Below are positions 47,457 to 58,439 of a stretch of DNA of 64,000 nucleotides, in pieces. The position numbers and the translations under genes are program-made. The notes under the pieces were generated by a model, which saw only the letters and a program-made list of their open reading frames with translations, ran no database searches and had not been told where the DNA came from. Each line of letters opens with the position of its first letter. Position 1 is the first letter of the stretch. The stretch is from contig NC_037601.1 in the NCBI RefSeq assembly GCF_003073045.1, forward strand, positions 11,457,807 to 11,521,806. The letters are read 5' to 3'. Source of the DNA: Pomacea canaliculata. Taxonomy: Eukaryota > Mollusca > Gastropoda > Architaenioglossa > Ampullariidae.

Positions 47457-48449
47457 ATGGCCAAGATTATAAATGGCAACCATAACACTTTAACTTCTGA
47501 TGATGGGCCAATGAATGGACACATCCTGGTCACAGGAGGAGCAGGCTACATTGGGTCAACGCTCATTCCTATGTTGCTGGAACGTGGGTATGAAGTCACC
47601 TGCTATGACCGCTTTCTATGGGGAGTAAGTCCCCTTCTTTCTGTAATAGAAAATGCACGATTTCACATCATCAAAGGAGACATCCTTGATAAGGATTTAC
47701 TGAGGCAAGCCATGGCTGGAAAAACTGGTGTGGTGCATCTGGCTGCCATAGTGGGATACCCAGCATGTGACAAAGATCCTGAACTTGCTCAAGCAGTTAA
47801 TGTTGAGGGAACGCGTAATGTAGTGCAGCTGAAGATGCCTGACCAGCCTGTGATCTATGCCAGCACAGGTTCTTGTTATGGGGCTGTAGAGGGTGTCTGC
47901 ACAGAAGAGACCCACATATCACCACTTTCTTTATATGGCCGCAGCAAAGCGGAGGGAGAGCAGCTAGTGCTGAATGCTGGAGGCACTGCATTACGTCTTG
48001 CCACAGTTTTTGGCATATCACCTCGAATGCGTTTGGATCTCTTGGTGAATGATCTCACCTATAAAGCCCTGACCATTAAAGAGTTTGACTTGTATGAGGG
48101 CCACTTCCGTCGCACCTTCCTTCATGTACGAGATGCAGCCCGGGCTTTCATATTTGCTCTTGAGAAGCAGAAGATTATGCATGGGCAGGCCTATAATGTT
48201 GGTGATGAGTGCATGAATCTCACCAAAAATGAAGTAGCTCAAATTATCCAAAGCAAGGTGCCCAGCTGCAATATTGTGGTGTCAACAACAGGTGAGGACA
48301 AAGACAAGAGAGACTATGAAGTTTCTTATGAAAAAATTCGTCGTCTTGGCTTCCGTTCTAGTCTTAGTGTGGAACAAGGTGTCCATAGCTTGCTCAAGGT
48401 ACTGCCCAATCTACTTCCTGAGGAGGTTGCTCGATGCAAAAATGTCTAA
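47457..48449 (+). CDS. NAD-dependent nucleotide-sugar epimerase/dehydratase, extended SDR family, single exon
   Basis: The 330-residue protein is a complete extended short-chain dehydrogenase: Rossmann motif TGGAGYIG (26-33), Asp51 at the end of the second strand for the NAD ribose, GDI (74-76), HLAA (94-97), STGSCYG (136-142) and the catalytic Tyr160-x-x-x-Lys164 (YGRSK). [13 protein letters not shown] and YNVGDE fit the substrate lobe of UDP-sugar epimerase-type enzymes. The exact substrate cannot be read. [18 protein letters not shown] closely recalls bacterial NAD-dependent epimerases. The start is the first ATG after an in-frame TAA at 47439-47441, in context AACAATGG. There is no intron in 993 bp, whereas other host genes here are cut into exons of 44 to 600 bp. 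The CDS looks GC-richer than its AT-rich flanks. No leader or membrane segment is seen, so it is probably cytosolic. Transfer from bacteria or retrocopying are both possible. Confidence 0.92.
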   Translation: MAKIINGNHNTLTSDDGPMNGHILVTGGAGYIGSTLIPMLLERGYEVTCYDRFLWGVSPLLSVIENARFHIIKGDILDKDLLRQAMAGKTGVVHLAAIVGYPACDKDPELAQAVNVEGTRNVVQLKMPDQPVIYASTGSCYGAVEGVCTEETHISPLSLYGRSKAEGEQLVLNAGGTALRLATVFGISPRMRLDLLVNDLTYKALTIKEFDLYEGHFRRTFLHVRDAARAFIFALEKQKIMHGQAYNVGDECMNLTKNEVAQIIQSKVPSCNIVVSTTGEDKDKRDYEVSYEKIRRLGFRSSLSVEQGVHSLLKVLPNLLPEEVARCKNV

Positions 48450-49312
48450 CTCTCAGTTAACTTATTAATTACAAGTTTAAAAAAAAAAATCAGTGGAATT
48501 ATTTAGGGGACCTGCGTTTTGTCATTGGAGAAATATTATGGAGTTTATTTTTTGTTTTTGTGAGAAAACAAGGAGGTTGACATTGTAATAATATATCAAA
48601 TAATTGTTCCATCTTTTCAAACAGTGCAGTGACTTAATGTGCTTCAGCATTTATTTGTGGTCTTATAAATGTGTTCATTTGTTGCAAATTTGTGTGTTTT
48701 TAGAAAGCACTTTACACACCTTTAGTGACCGCCTTTCTTTTTCTTTTCAGTATTGAGTCAAGACACTGACTTATGTGTGACATGTCTACAGATACATACA
48801 TGCATGTAAATGCACATACACATATTTGCAAGAAATGATCAGTGTACATGCTGTATCTTTCATGCCGTGTGATAAGAACTTATAATTGATAAGGCTTAAA
48901 AAAACCCATTATATTTCTTCCTGTCAGATTCATATCATAAACGAAATAGTACATGGCTAAAGTTAGTACTCATCATGTGGGTATTATCTTCCAGCAGTGC
49001 TAGCCATGGCTTCTATGGATATAGTTTGTCTTTCCAATTTGATTGATGAGTGAATACAAAAACCACAACTATGTGAGGGATGCAAAAGGGGTTATATCAA
49101 CTTCATGCATCTAACTGTACATCTTGAATATGTATTTTTCATTCCAGTGTGGCATCAGCAAATAGAATTAATGGTATATATATATATGTGTGTGTTTGTG
49201 TGTATTTTTATATATGAGAATGTTTATATATTTAAGTATACAGATGTGTACATGAAAAGTATTTGTAATTATATGATGGTTTTAAGAGAATATCCATGTT
49301 TGGGAAATCTTT

Positions 49313-49318
49313 AATAAA
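49313..49318 (+). terminator. Putative poly(A) signal of the epimerase gene
   Basis: AATAAA lies about 860 nt after the stop codon and is the first canonical signal downstream that I found. The intervening AT-rich DNA, with GT and TA runs near 49170-49210, would be a long 3'UTR. Confidence 0.4.
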
Positions 49319-49589
49319 ATCCTAGATGTTGACCTCTCAGTCAGTTGATTGTTTGGAATCTTTATTTTGAGATGTAGTCCACATGAGAACTTTAGATTTG
49401 GTGATCAGCTATCACCAATTACGATGTTAATTTACTTCATATATCTTGAGGACTACAATTTTTTTCTTGGGTATGGTTCATTGTTTATAAAGCAGTGACA
49501 TTAATTTTTTCCTTATTGCCATTGAGTGGGATCTATCTTGGTCGTGGTACTTCGCATTATTAATACCCATTATTATTATTGCCATGAAG

Positions 49590-49765
49590 ATGGTCCAGTG
49601 CACATTGGTTAGCACCTGTCACTAATATAGTGAAGGTTGCTTATCCTAGGCTCTTCTCTTATCTCAGGCATGCTGTTTTTTTCTCTGCATGTGGCAACTG
49701 TTTACAGGGCTAGCTGCTTTGCTGCGATAAAGCCTTAGTTTTATTTAGTAAAACATCAGTGCCAT
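49590..49765 (+). mobile_element. tRNA-derived SINE copy
   Basis: A weak A-box region (CAGTGCACATTGGTTAGC) is followed by a decayed body and a well-kept 3' core: TGGCAACTGTTTACAGGGCT, AGCTGCTTTGC and AAAGCCTTAGT, ending near GTAAAACATCAGTG. It is the same family as 17768-17950 but more diverged. Confidence 0.65.
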
Positions 49766-49769
49766 GTTG

Positions 49770-52700
49770 CCGTGACAATCAGAAAATGACGCTTATAATC
49801 AAGACTGAATTTTTTTTTTATCTGTTAACAAACAAACAAACATTGTCTGTTAACATCATGTCTTAGAAAAATGAAAGAAGTATTAGTGGCCCCTAAAACA
49901 ATTCTTGTAAGGCTATAAGATTTATGAATCACTTTAAATGTAGTTTAACTAATAGCTACCAACACATTGGAAGTGTAGGAGCAAGGTATTTTTGTTTTAA
50001 ACTTTGTTGTTTAATATTTTCAATTTGATAAAAAGCTTATAAGTGGCATTCTTGGATGACATGTGAGACTGCCATATCTTGAATCTTGCTTTAAAATATG
50101 GTCATAAAGGTTTGCCTTTCACATCTGGACACCTTGTGATGACAGATATAGTTTCTTTTTGTTTTTCGTATTAGCCTGAGTAACAAAAAATCAGTTGCTA
50201 TTACTTTCCTATCTGTTTTAATTTATGAATGAAAAACTCTTTATTTAGAGAGCTCAGAAAAAATTCTTTCCTGAAATTCAAAAGCTGCATGATGAAAAGT
50301 TGATGGAAGACATAGCAACAAATTCTGCATACCTTCACCTTCCTGTGCATTACCGCTCTTATTAGGTAGCAGTCCGATTCTTCACTTACATGGTGATAGA
50401 AATTTATTAATACCATATAGTACAAGGACTATTGGCCCACACTTTGTTTGAAAAATGATATTTTTAAGAATTAGTCTTATCAGAAAACAGGTTCACTATT
50501 TTTACACAGTTTACAGGGAACACTCAATGAGTGTGTTTATTCCAGATAAGGGTTTTATAGAAGAATTGCTTTGTGTTTACATCAATCCATCGTGTAAATG
50601 TGATAATTATGTATGAGAATTTGGTCATATCTCCAGTAGATTCTTTGACAAAGTGTTATTTCAAGATCTTTTTGTATAATAAAAGCATACTATATTGTAA
50701 ATGGATTTTATAACTGACTAACAATGCAGTGAATCATTACACCTACCTGCAAAAGCAGTTTTTCATAAATGTCTGTACAAATGGTCCAGTTTGTTTTATG
50801 ATAAAGATTATAAATAAATCCATTTTGTACATTAGATGAAAAGTTAAGCTACTAAGGAAAAGACATGCTACAACATTCTATTTTTACTATTTCAGAAACA
50901 TCTACATGAGGATGGATAAATTTATTTTATTAATATGTAATTTATCTATATATGTGTGTGTGGTTAATAAACATAATTTCAGTAAGATTCTTTTGGAATT
51001 GAGTACAGGGTCTTTCAAGCTGTTCTTTGTGTACTAAGCCACCCACAACCCTGTGTCTTTTGTTTCCATAGAAACAATTTTCAAGTTCTTTTACACTTGA
51101 ACTAAGGGTGTTGAGATCAAATGCAAAAAACAGATCTTTCTCAGCTCAATTTTTGGATGAATCATAATTGGTTTCCTTGTTAGTTGTATTCATAAGTTTT
51201 TCTTTAATCACATTAATGTTCTTTATATATACAGACTGTTAAACATTTAATTTATATTTTGTTGTTGTGCACTATTGTGTGTTGTTGATATAAGTGGATT
51301 TCATATCAGATTGTATTACCATGTTTATATGTTTTGCTAAGAGGGCTTTTATAAAATCTTCACTGCAATGTTTTAAAATAGATTTGTCATCATTGAGAAC
51401 CTATAGTATATATCTATAGTAATGGACTGCAGTGCTTTTGTGCAACTGAAATATTTAATTTTTATGTAAAAGGAATATTAAACAGACTTAAGCATTCCAT
51501 TGTTGTTATGCCAAAAACCCACAAGTAGAATCCAAATATCAAAGAATCAAAATTTTATTTTTGTTTTTTTCTCTGCAGCAGTGAAATTGTACTTACCACA
51601 TGGATAACATAGCCCTTAGATGTATTGATAACTATCACAAGGACTGCTTACAGATTTTGTCAGTTAATTTAGCCGGTTTTCCCAATAGTAATACAGGCTT
51701 CATTAAAAGTTACACCATGACCTTGAGGTTCTATAGTCTTCTCTATCCCTATATTCATGCTTTCCTTGCTGATTAGTCAAGCAAGTCCATGCTAATTGGG
51801 CAGCTGACTCCCTTCTTGTACACTTTTCTCTGCAGAAATTTTGTTCACCTGTGAAATATAGATTTAGCTACCTACACACAGCTTAAAATCAGTAGTAATA
51901 CTTAACAAAAGGAATTTTAGGTTGATGTTCAGACCATAAAATAATTTTCTATCTCTTATTTCCACTATGAGTATAAACTACAACTTTCTGGTAAGTAAAC
52001 TTTCATGTATTAGTCATTGTTTTGGGGCATTCCATCAGTGCCACATACTGTAACCTGCACAATAAAAACTTGTCACTGTGCACTAATGATCTTCAGGCTT
52101 CTTCCCTGAAATGAATATCTGAGGAGTTTTTAAAACTACACTATGAAACAGGAATTGATTAATAAAAATGTTTGCTACCTTAAAAAAAAATCAGCATAGT
52201 TAAAATATGTGTGATTTGGCTAACATATCAGCTTTGTTGCTAAACCAGAAGTCAAAAGCTTCTGTGATCCTAACAATTCACAGAAGTATGTTTCAAAGTA
52301 ATACTCTGTTAAATATGTGCCCCCTTTCATCCCCCTATCAGAGATGATGTGGCCTCTTGGATGATTTGTCACTTTCATGTTATCTTCTTAAATTATTTAC
52401 TTCAGATATATTTTGAAAGAGTTTCTGGAATGGTGAAAAATGTTATTTCTGTGTGTGTGCTTGGGTGTGTGAGACAATATGTAACTTGCATTGTTATCAA
52501 ATGGTTGCTAAAGGTTGTGGAAAACTGTCAAAATTAAGGGTTGTCACTCTATCATCTATCTTCTATCTAAAAGTGCATGTACATTTTTGAGTGGAAAAGA
52601 GTTAGTTCTTGAAAAGAAGATTCGAACTTTCATGCAACTTTGCCCAGGAACAAAGTATGTCAGTGAGAAATTTCATGACCTTCAGCAATGATCACATTAT

Positions 52701-53800
52701 CATGGAAGTTGGGAAGGTCCACATTTGGCTTGTTCAATTTTTGGTGGGGATGAGGCATCACTTTTTGAGCAGAAATCTTTACCAACGGAAAAAGATTATC
52801 TTTATAAAGTACACTTCATTAACTATTTATAACAGTTGTATGATTGCCTAAATATTGTAAATTATCTAATGCATTTTATTGTAGCACAAATGATTTGTGG
52901 TGTGAATAAATGTTGATTTTTTTTTTGGTAATAATGCTATAGGGTATTGTAATAGATGGGTGAACATGAAGGATACAAAATACAAGTACTTTCTTAAAGG
53001 TTTTAAAAATGCATAATATTATTTACTAATGTTGTATGCACAGACAGCAGACAGCTGTTGCAAGTCATGCTGATCTCAAGTCCTGCCAATGGTGTTTTGT
53101 TTCTAATTAGTAATATATATATTTTTGGAGGGTTAGTAGAAAAGGTCTGATTTTAATTTTTCAGTTTGATTCATGCCCATGCCTTATTTGTGAAAACTGT
53201 CCGAAAGAACAAGTTTTTAAAAAATGCAGAATACTTTGTTAATACTTGAATACTATTCCATACTTAAGTGATTAGTCATGTTCTTTTTCTATAAAATTCT
53301 TAAAAGAGGACAGGTCATGTTCAGTTTGTTGAGTTCTTTCCTTTGATGAGCATGTGGGCAAACAGGCTTTTGTGAATGCAAAAATTGTGTGTGTGTGTAA
53401 GCAAGAAGTTGTTTTGCAATGGGAACTGGAGTATGCAAACATATAGTTTAGTTTTAGTTTATTCCTTGTTGCTCTTCTGAGGAGCATAGAGCCGCATGCA
53501 AACATATACTGATGATAAACATCATTCACACTTGCACACATAACAAGTGTGTGTGTGTGTTGTCACTTGTGAGTACATGGCAAATCCACATCAGCAGCAT
53601 TACAACAATACATGCTGCTTTCAATGTTGAAAGACAAAGCACTACTAAAGCATTAGAAAGTGATGCAGCTGTGTAATGCAATCACAAAAATGATGTAATA
53701 TTCAGAATACTATAAGCCCTAATAGGATAAATTTCATATATGATCATATTAGTCTAAACTGACATAAAGCTTTACAAGTGTTCCAAAAATAACCTCTTCT
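49770..53800. other. Long gene-free AT-rich stretch
   Basis: I see no exon, transposon coding sequence or large repeat in these 4 kb. There are several AATAAA hexamers and short open frames typical of AT-rich intergenic DNA. GT runs lie near 53385-53400 and 53550-53560. Confidence 0.55.
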
Positions 53801-53808
53801 TGTTTGAT

Positions 53809-53829
53809 TTTTTTTTTTTTTTTTTTTTG
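53809..53829. repeat. Poly-T run (about 20 nt)
   Basis: An uninterrupted T run lies 37 bp left of repeat Y copy 2. It might be the poly(A) tail of a minus-oriented retroelement, but nothing else supports this. Confidence 0.6.
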
Positions 53830-53865
53830 GTGATGACTGAAAAGGACACAGTGGGACGTTTTGTA

Positions 53866-54125
53866 CTTCTACTTCTCCATCACCAGACACAACTAAACTA
53901 GTCTACACAGAAGCTCTTTGTGAACAAAACAACATGATATCACAGTTGCGGTAGTAATACATATTAATACTGTAGCCAACAAAATAGAACAAATCATTAC
54001 AATAATATTTTAAAACTACTGTGCCGCGAATAGTGAGGATTACACATTTTTCACTGTAGTATTGAAGGACAAATGGAGCAGGTGGATCGAGGTTGATAAA
54101 TTCCCCGATGCCTAATGCTGGCCTT
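53866..54125. repeat. Interspersed repeat 'family Y', copy 2
   Basis: It aligns by eye with 14729-14965 along its length; the shared anchors are given there. It adds CTTCTGTGGGGTGATACTAA on the right, so the true element may be longer than either copy. Confidence 0.65.
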
Positions 54126-54613
54126 CTGTGGGGTGATACTAAGACTGATCTCCCGACCTGCTCGCTGGTGGTCATGCATTCACCCTGTCTTTGCTTTCTT
54201 GGTCTGTCTGGGTCCAGGAGGGTGGCGCTTAAACAATTCATAAATATCCAACTTTGTCTTTCACCTGGGCGCTTAATTTCCCCCTCCCTATTGCTTGGAC
54301 CTTAGAAACATCTACAAACACTAATTCCAACATTTTTCACACCGCATGTTCTAGAACTGCGCACAGTGTCTCAAAGATTTTGCTTTTCTCTAAACTCCAC
54401 AAAAAGCCAAAAGGTTAAAGTTATCCCAAAACACACACACACACACATCAATATAAGATTATGATTTATATTATATTTACTTTTATAGTTACATAATTAT
54501 ATTGTCGAGGACAAGCACACATTTATTATTTATATATATATATGTACAGAGATATAAATCTATTTGGTTTAATTTTGTTCATTTCAGTTACTTCCTAGTT
54601 CTTACGCTTTAAC

Positions 54614-54663
54614 ACTTGCAGACTTTTTTTTACCCCAGTTAACTACTAAAACGAGGCAGGTGT
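54614..54663 (+). mobile_element. Fragment of the ACTGGACTGC MITE
   Basis: The fragment carries CTTGCAGAC, a T run, ACCCCAGTTAACTACTAAAA and CGAGGCAGGTGTG, matching the copy at 58294-58415 in the same order. It stops abruptly where the SINE core begins. Confidence 0.65.
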
Positions 54664-54735
54664 GGCATCTGTTTACAGGGCTGGCTCCCTTGCCGTAATA
54701 TAGCCTTAGTTGCTGACTCGGCGTAAAACACCAAT
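54661..54735 (+). mobile_element. SINE 3' core fused to a MITE fragment
   Basis: The segment reads GTGGCATCTGTTTACAGGGC, TGGCTCCCTTGCCG, ATATAGCCTTAGTTGCTGA and CTCGGCGTAAAACACCAA, the same 3' core as 17768-17950. The tRNA head is missing; a MITE fragment takes its place, joined across a shared TGTG. Confidence 0.7.
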
Positions 54736-54779
54736 CCTCCTCCTCCTCCTCCTCCTCCTCCTCCTCCTCCTCCTCCTCC
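54736..54779. repeat. (CCT)n microsatellite
   Basis: Forty-four bases of pure CCT repeat follow the SINE 3' end directly. Long Glu-, Gly- or Leu-runs in open frames here are only products of the microsatellite. Confidence 0.95.
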
Positions 54780-55189
54780 AGTTCTTTCTGAAGAAATACA
54801 GCATAACTGTGTGTTGAATTCAGGAAAGACATTTCGACCTAGCAAACCGATTCTTTATACAATACGAAGGCCTCACACAAGAAAGAAAACACGGATCCAA
54901 GGGAGTCCCTTTGGTCAAAAACCACATCTTAGCCGTTGACAAATCCGACATAGACGACCTTGACACGTAATTCTGGGATTCAGAGTAGTTCTTCCGGAAG
55001 ACCCAGTAAACTTTTGAAATGGCTATTAACCACCAGACAAACAAATCCAATTATAGGCCATCACAGTCGACCAAAAGAACTGTTACTTCAGTAATCACTC
55101 ACCAAGCTAGGGCTATCCTGATCTCTTGAATTGCAAATAGGCACTCATTTCATACCTGGAATCAAACACAATTTTCACCAAAGTTAAGA

Positions 55190-55870
55190 ACCACAACGTA
55201 CTCTCTTAGCTCAAGACATTCTTTCAATGAGAGAGAAAAGACACTCGCGATCTTCTTTGATTTAACTTGAGCTTTTGATAAGGTTTAGAAAGAAGGCTCC
55301 CGATGAAACCCCTCTATGCGAAAGTGTGCATGCATTTATAGGTGAATGTGCCACTACCTGTTTGACACAACAGAAAGTCCAAAGCTTCAAAATTCGGGAC
55401 TGCCTTGATCCTGGGCACCACGAAGTGTATCACATTTTGTGAACGAGTAAAGATCGGTGATGTAGAGCCTGGAGAGAGAAAACATAGCATCAAAGTCCTC
55501 ACGAAAAAAATGAAGAGGCCGTCTTCACATCCATGCCATGCACAGATCAGCAACGGATCAAACCACTATCCAGTGGCTTCCACACTGTCAGCAACAACAC
55601 AAACCACTATCCAGTAGCTTCCACACTGTCAGCAACAACATAAACCACTATCCAGTGGCTTCCACACTGTCAGCAACAACACAAACCACTATCCAGTGGC
55701 TTCCACAATGTCAGCAACAACATAAACCACTATCCAGTGGCTTCCACACTGTCAGCAACAACACAAACCACTATCCAGTGGCTTCCACACTGTCAGCAAC
55801 AACACAAACCAATATCCAGTGGCTTCCAAAGCATGCTGGTCTCTCAGGCAATGAGCTCGGATGAATAGCT
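55190..55870 (+). mobile_element. LINE fragment (RNase H-bearing, I/Jockey group) with an internal minisatellite
   Basis: Broken frames on the plus strand give an RT block (FFDLT-AFDKV, the A motif, near 55255-55285, then Y-FDTTES-KL) and, after the tandem array, an RNase H segment IQWLPKHAGLSGNELG at about 55812-55861. This matches the QWxPxHxGxxGNExAD motif of LINE RNase H domains. The DNA between them is rearranged and partly replaced by 41-bp repeats. Confidence 0.7.
55548..55830. repeat. 41-bp minisatellite, seven units
   Basis: Units begin at 55548, 55589, 55630, 55671, 55712, 55753 and 55794, each of the form CAGCAACAACACAAACCACT followed by ATCCAGTGGCTTCCACACTGT, with few differences. 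Each unit contains the short inverted pair CCACT/AGTGG. The TATCCAGTGGCTTCC part is the codons for IQWLP of the adjacent RNase H motif, so the array seems to derive from LINE coding DNA. As 41 is not a multiple of 3, successive units are read in different frames, and the array stays open through all of them. Confidence 0.9.
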
Positions 55871-55891
55871 CCCTCAGCCAGCAAACCCTAT

Positions 55892-56188
55892 ATAAATAGT
55901 TTGATTTACTTTCTTGCATCCATGATCAGCATGGGTACTGCATATGTTTGGTAAGGTCTGTTTGTCTTACAGACCTCAGTTTGGTTACAGTTAGACAACA
56001 TGTGTGGATTGACGTACATTTCCAATACACAGACTAGAAGGCTATAAAGCTGTGCGCTTGTCCTAAAGTTTACTGTGTATATTATATTCCTAAACGAAAT
56101 GTAGATGTTGCCGGTCGTAAGTTGTAAGCATACCGTTATGCACTAGAAAAATAATAAACGAGTATAATAACGATCTCTTTCGGCGGTC
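55892..56188. repeat. Interspersed repeat 'family X', copy 3
   Basis: This copy lacks the roughly 200-bp interruption of copy 1 and the nested element of copy 2, so it shows the uninterrupted order: CATGATCAGCATGGGTACTG, GTGCGCTTGTCCTAAAG, AACGAAATGTAGATGTTG, GAAAAATAATAAACGA, CTCTTTCGGCGG. Confidence 0.7.
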
Positions 56189-56194
56189 ATATGT

Positions 56195-58285
56195 TTGTGA
56201 GAGGTATCAGCACGTGTTGAAGTAGGCTGATTATTCAGCTGATAATGGTGATCGAGGAATATTACGCGTCTCCGGGAGTGATGGGTAAGATTCAAACAAC
56301 ATTAAAATATAGCGAAGATGTTATAAGATAAACGAACCGTAGCATTTTTTAAAACAAATATAAAGGTTTGAACGCACAGACTTTAGAACTGCCTCTATCA
56401 AAATCGAGATAACAACAGGGCCGCTGCAAGGCTTTGTGCACGAGACAAAAACAAGTGCTGCTTCCCCCCAGGAATTAATTTTTATGTTCTGGTTGATACG
56501 TGTTTCTTAAAACAAATCGTATCAACAGAGAGGGTGGCCCACTCAACCAACGTTTCTTCAGAATTGTTGACCAGAAAATTTGAAACTAATTTTGCTAGCT
56601 ACAAAAACGGGCAGAGTCATTAAAAGTCTAATAGACACCACGACATGCGGAACAGTAGCTAATAATTTACATTGGACAATGAAGGTTAGTAAAATGCCAG
56701 TAAAATACTGATAGACACTGCAACATGTGTATAGTATTTAAAAATTTACATTGGACAATTAAAAGTAAAACATATTTAGGATTCATTTTAGGCTTGTGAC
56801 GTCTTCCTCTGTAAAGTCCTACTGGCTTTGTGTATGCATAGATACATTATTTAAATTCTCAGTGGAGAAAAGATAGCTGAGCACATTTTAATATTTGTAA
56901 ATAAATGAGTATATGTCATAAATATACATGTACCAGGATAATATTTTTTGTTCGTCGCTTAAAGAAAAAATGCAGACCACCTCTGCACTCTCCGCAATAC
57001 TTGCGCCCTCATTAAGCAGCTGCTATTATGCCTATTGAGACGATCGGGCCTATATAATGCAAACAGAATATTTCAATATTTATACTTCATTTATCTATTT
57101 CAATCAGATTTATTGCAAGAAAACATGACTTTTTACGAGAATACTTTCTGTATTTAGTGAACCGAAAGAGATTTTATTCTAGTCATTTGTACAAGAAGTT
57201 CCTTTTCACTCATACCATTCAAGACTCCTTTCTCTCTAAACATACTCTATCTGAACATGAATGAATGAATGAAGGAGTCTTATAACGCGCAAAATCCGAA
57301 TCCTTGAGAAACGCTCAATGCGCCGAAAACATATGGAAAACATCAGGGAAAAGAAAGAAGGAAATATCTCGAAAAGGCGAGATAACAAACAAAAGGGAGA
57401 TAGATGAATACAGGAGTTTGTATCCATCTGTGGTGGCAGCAGCTGTCTCTATAGCAGTAGCTGAAAGGGAGAGAAATGAAAGGAGTTTGCATCTTTGATG
57501 GTATATGTTATCTTTATAGCAGTTGTTAAAAGTTTGGCGTACATAACGGATTGCTTAGATGTTTTACTTCCTGCCATCACAAATGTCAGTTTTCATCAGA
57601 TGTTTTCCCCATTGTTGTTTAAAAATGCTTTGGTGTGGCCACTTCTTATAACAAGTCCACACTTGACGTCAGCGTGTTGAATAATCAGTCTCCAACTTGT
57701 CTTTTCTCTCTAAGATAACGAAGAAAGTAGTTGACACAGCTCTGAGCTTACAAGAGCACCACCCTATCCCCCAAGCTCCTTCAATTTTATTATTTACGAT
57801 AACTGATTTCTGTCCGGATAGCATCTATGGTATATTTAACAACAAAATAGTTTATAGTTTAAGAAACGACTTTGTTATGTTGAACACAACGTGACATACT
57901 CCCATAATTAGGAAGGTTGTCTGCATGGTTCAATAGCGCTATTTGAAAACTGCGAAATTAATAACATAGTGAAGCTGTGATTTACACAAACCATTATACC
58001 ATTATTAAACAAACAAGGCATTAAAAAAAAATTACAAAATGCCGGCGATCCCTGCCCCCTCAGTGCTTGCGCACTAAGCAACTGTGAGTATGTATAGAAG
58101 TTTATGTCCCTCTGTTTGAGAAGTTAGCGAGAGCAAGCCACCTTCCCGAGCGAAATTTTCCCACACGTAAGATCGCGTTATACGGCCACTGTGAGCTGAC
58201 CTCACCGTCCGCACGGTTTAACTGTGATAAGTTTATGAAGACGACCGAGAAAGCGGAAAAGACCCATTCGTAGTACTACCAGGAA
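56195..58285. other. No gene recognised
   Basis: The stretch is AT-rich, with short chance frames (57304-57498, 57495-57680, 57697-57894, all plus) that lack motifs. A GAAT run lies at 57258-57272. Confidence 0.45.
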
Positions 58286-58293
58286 CTTGTATT

Positions 58294-58415
58294 ACTGGAC
58301 TGCTTGCAGACATTTTTTTTAACCCCAGTAAACTACTAAAACGAGGCAGGTGTGTACAAAGCTTCCGGTTTAGTCACATTCATTGGTTAGGCTCGCCGAG
58401 ACTAACAGCGAAAAC
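58294..58415 (+). mobile_element. Partial copy of the ACTGGACTGC MITE
   Basis: It starts ACTGGACTGCTTGCAGAC, followed by AACCCCAGTAAACTACTAAA, CGAGGCAGGTGTG and AGCTTCCGGTTTAGTCACAT. It corresponds to one half of the full element at 25603-25829 in the reverse direction, and the far end is missing. Confidence 0.65.
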
Positions 58416-58439
58416 TGCAACTTGACTAATAATCAGTCT

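Noticed and set aside
47697-48251. Minus-strand open frames inside the epimerase gene
   Set aside because: They are shadows of the plus-strand epimerase coding sequence, whose motifs are complete.
54602-54845. Open frames encoding long Glu or Gly runs on the minus strand
   Set aside because: They are translations of the (CCT)n microsatellite and the SINE core and have no other coding support.
55548-55830. Regularly spaced repeats resembling a CRISPR array
   Set aside because: The 41-bp units are contiguous with no unique spacers, and the setting is a eukaryotic LINE. It is a minisatellite.
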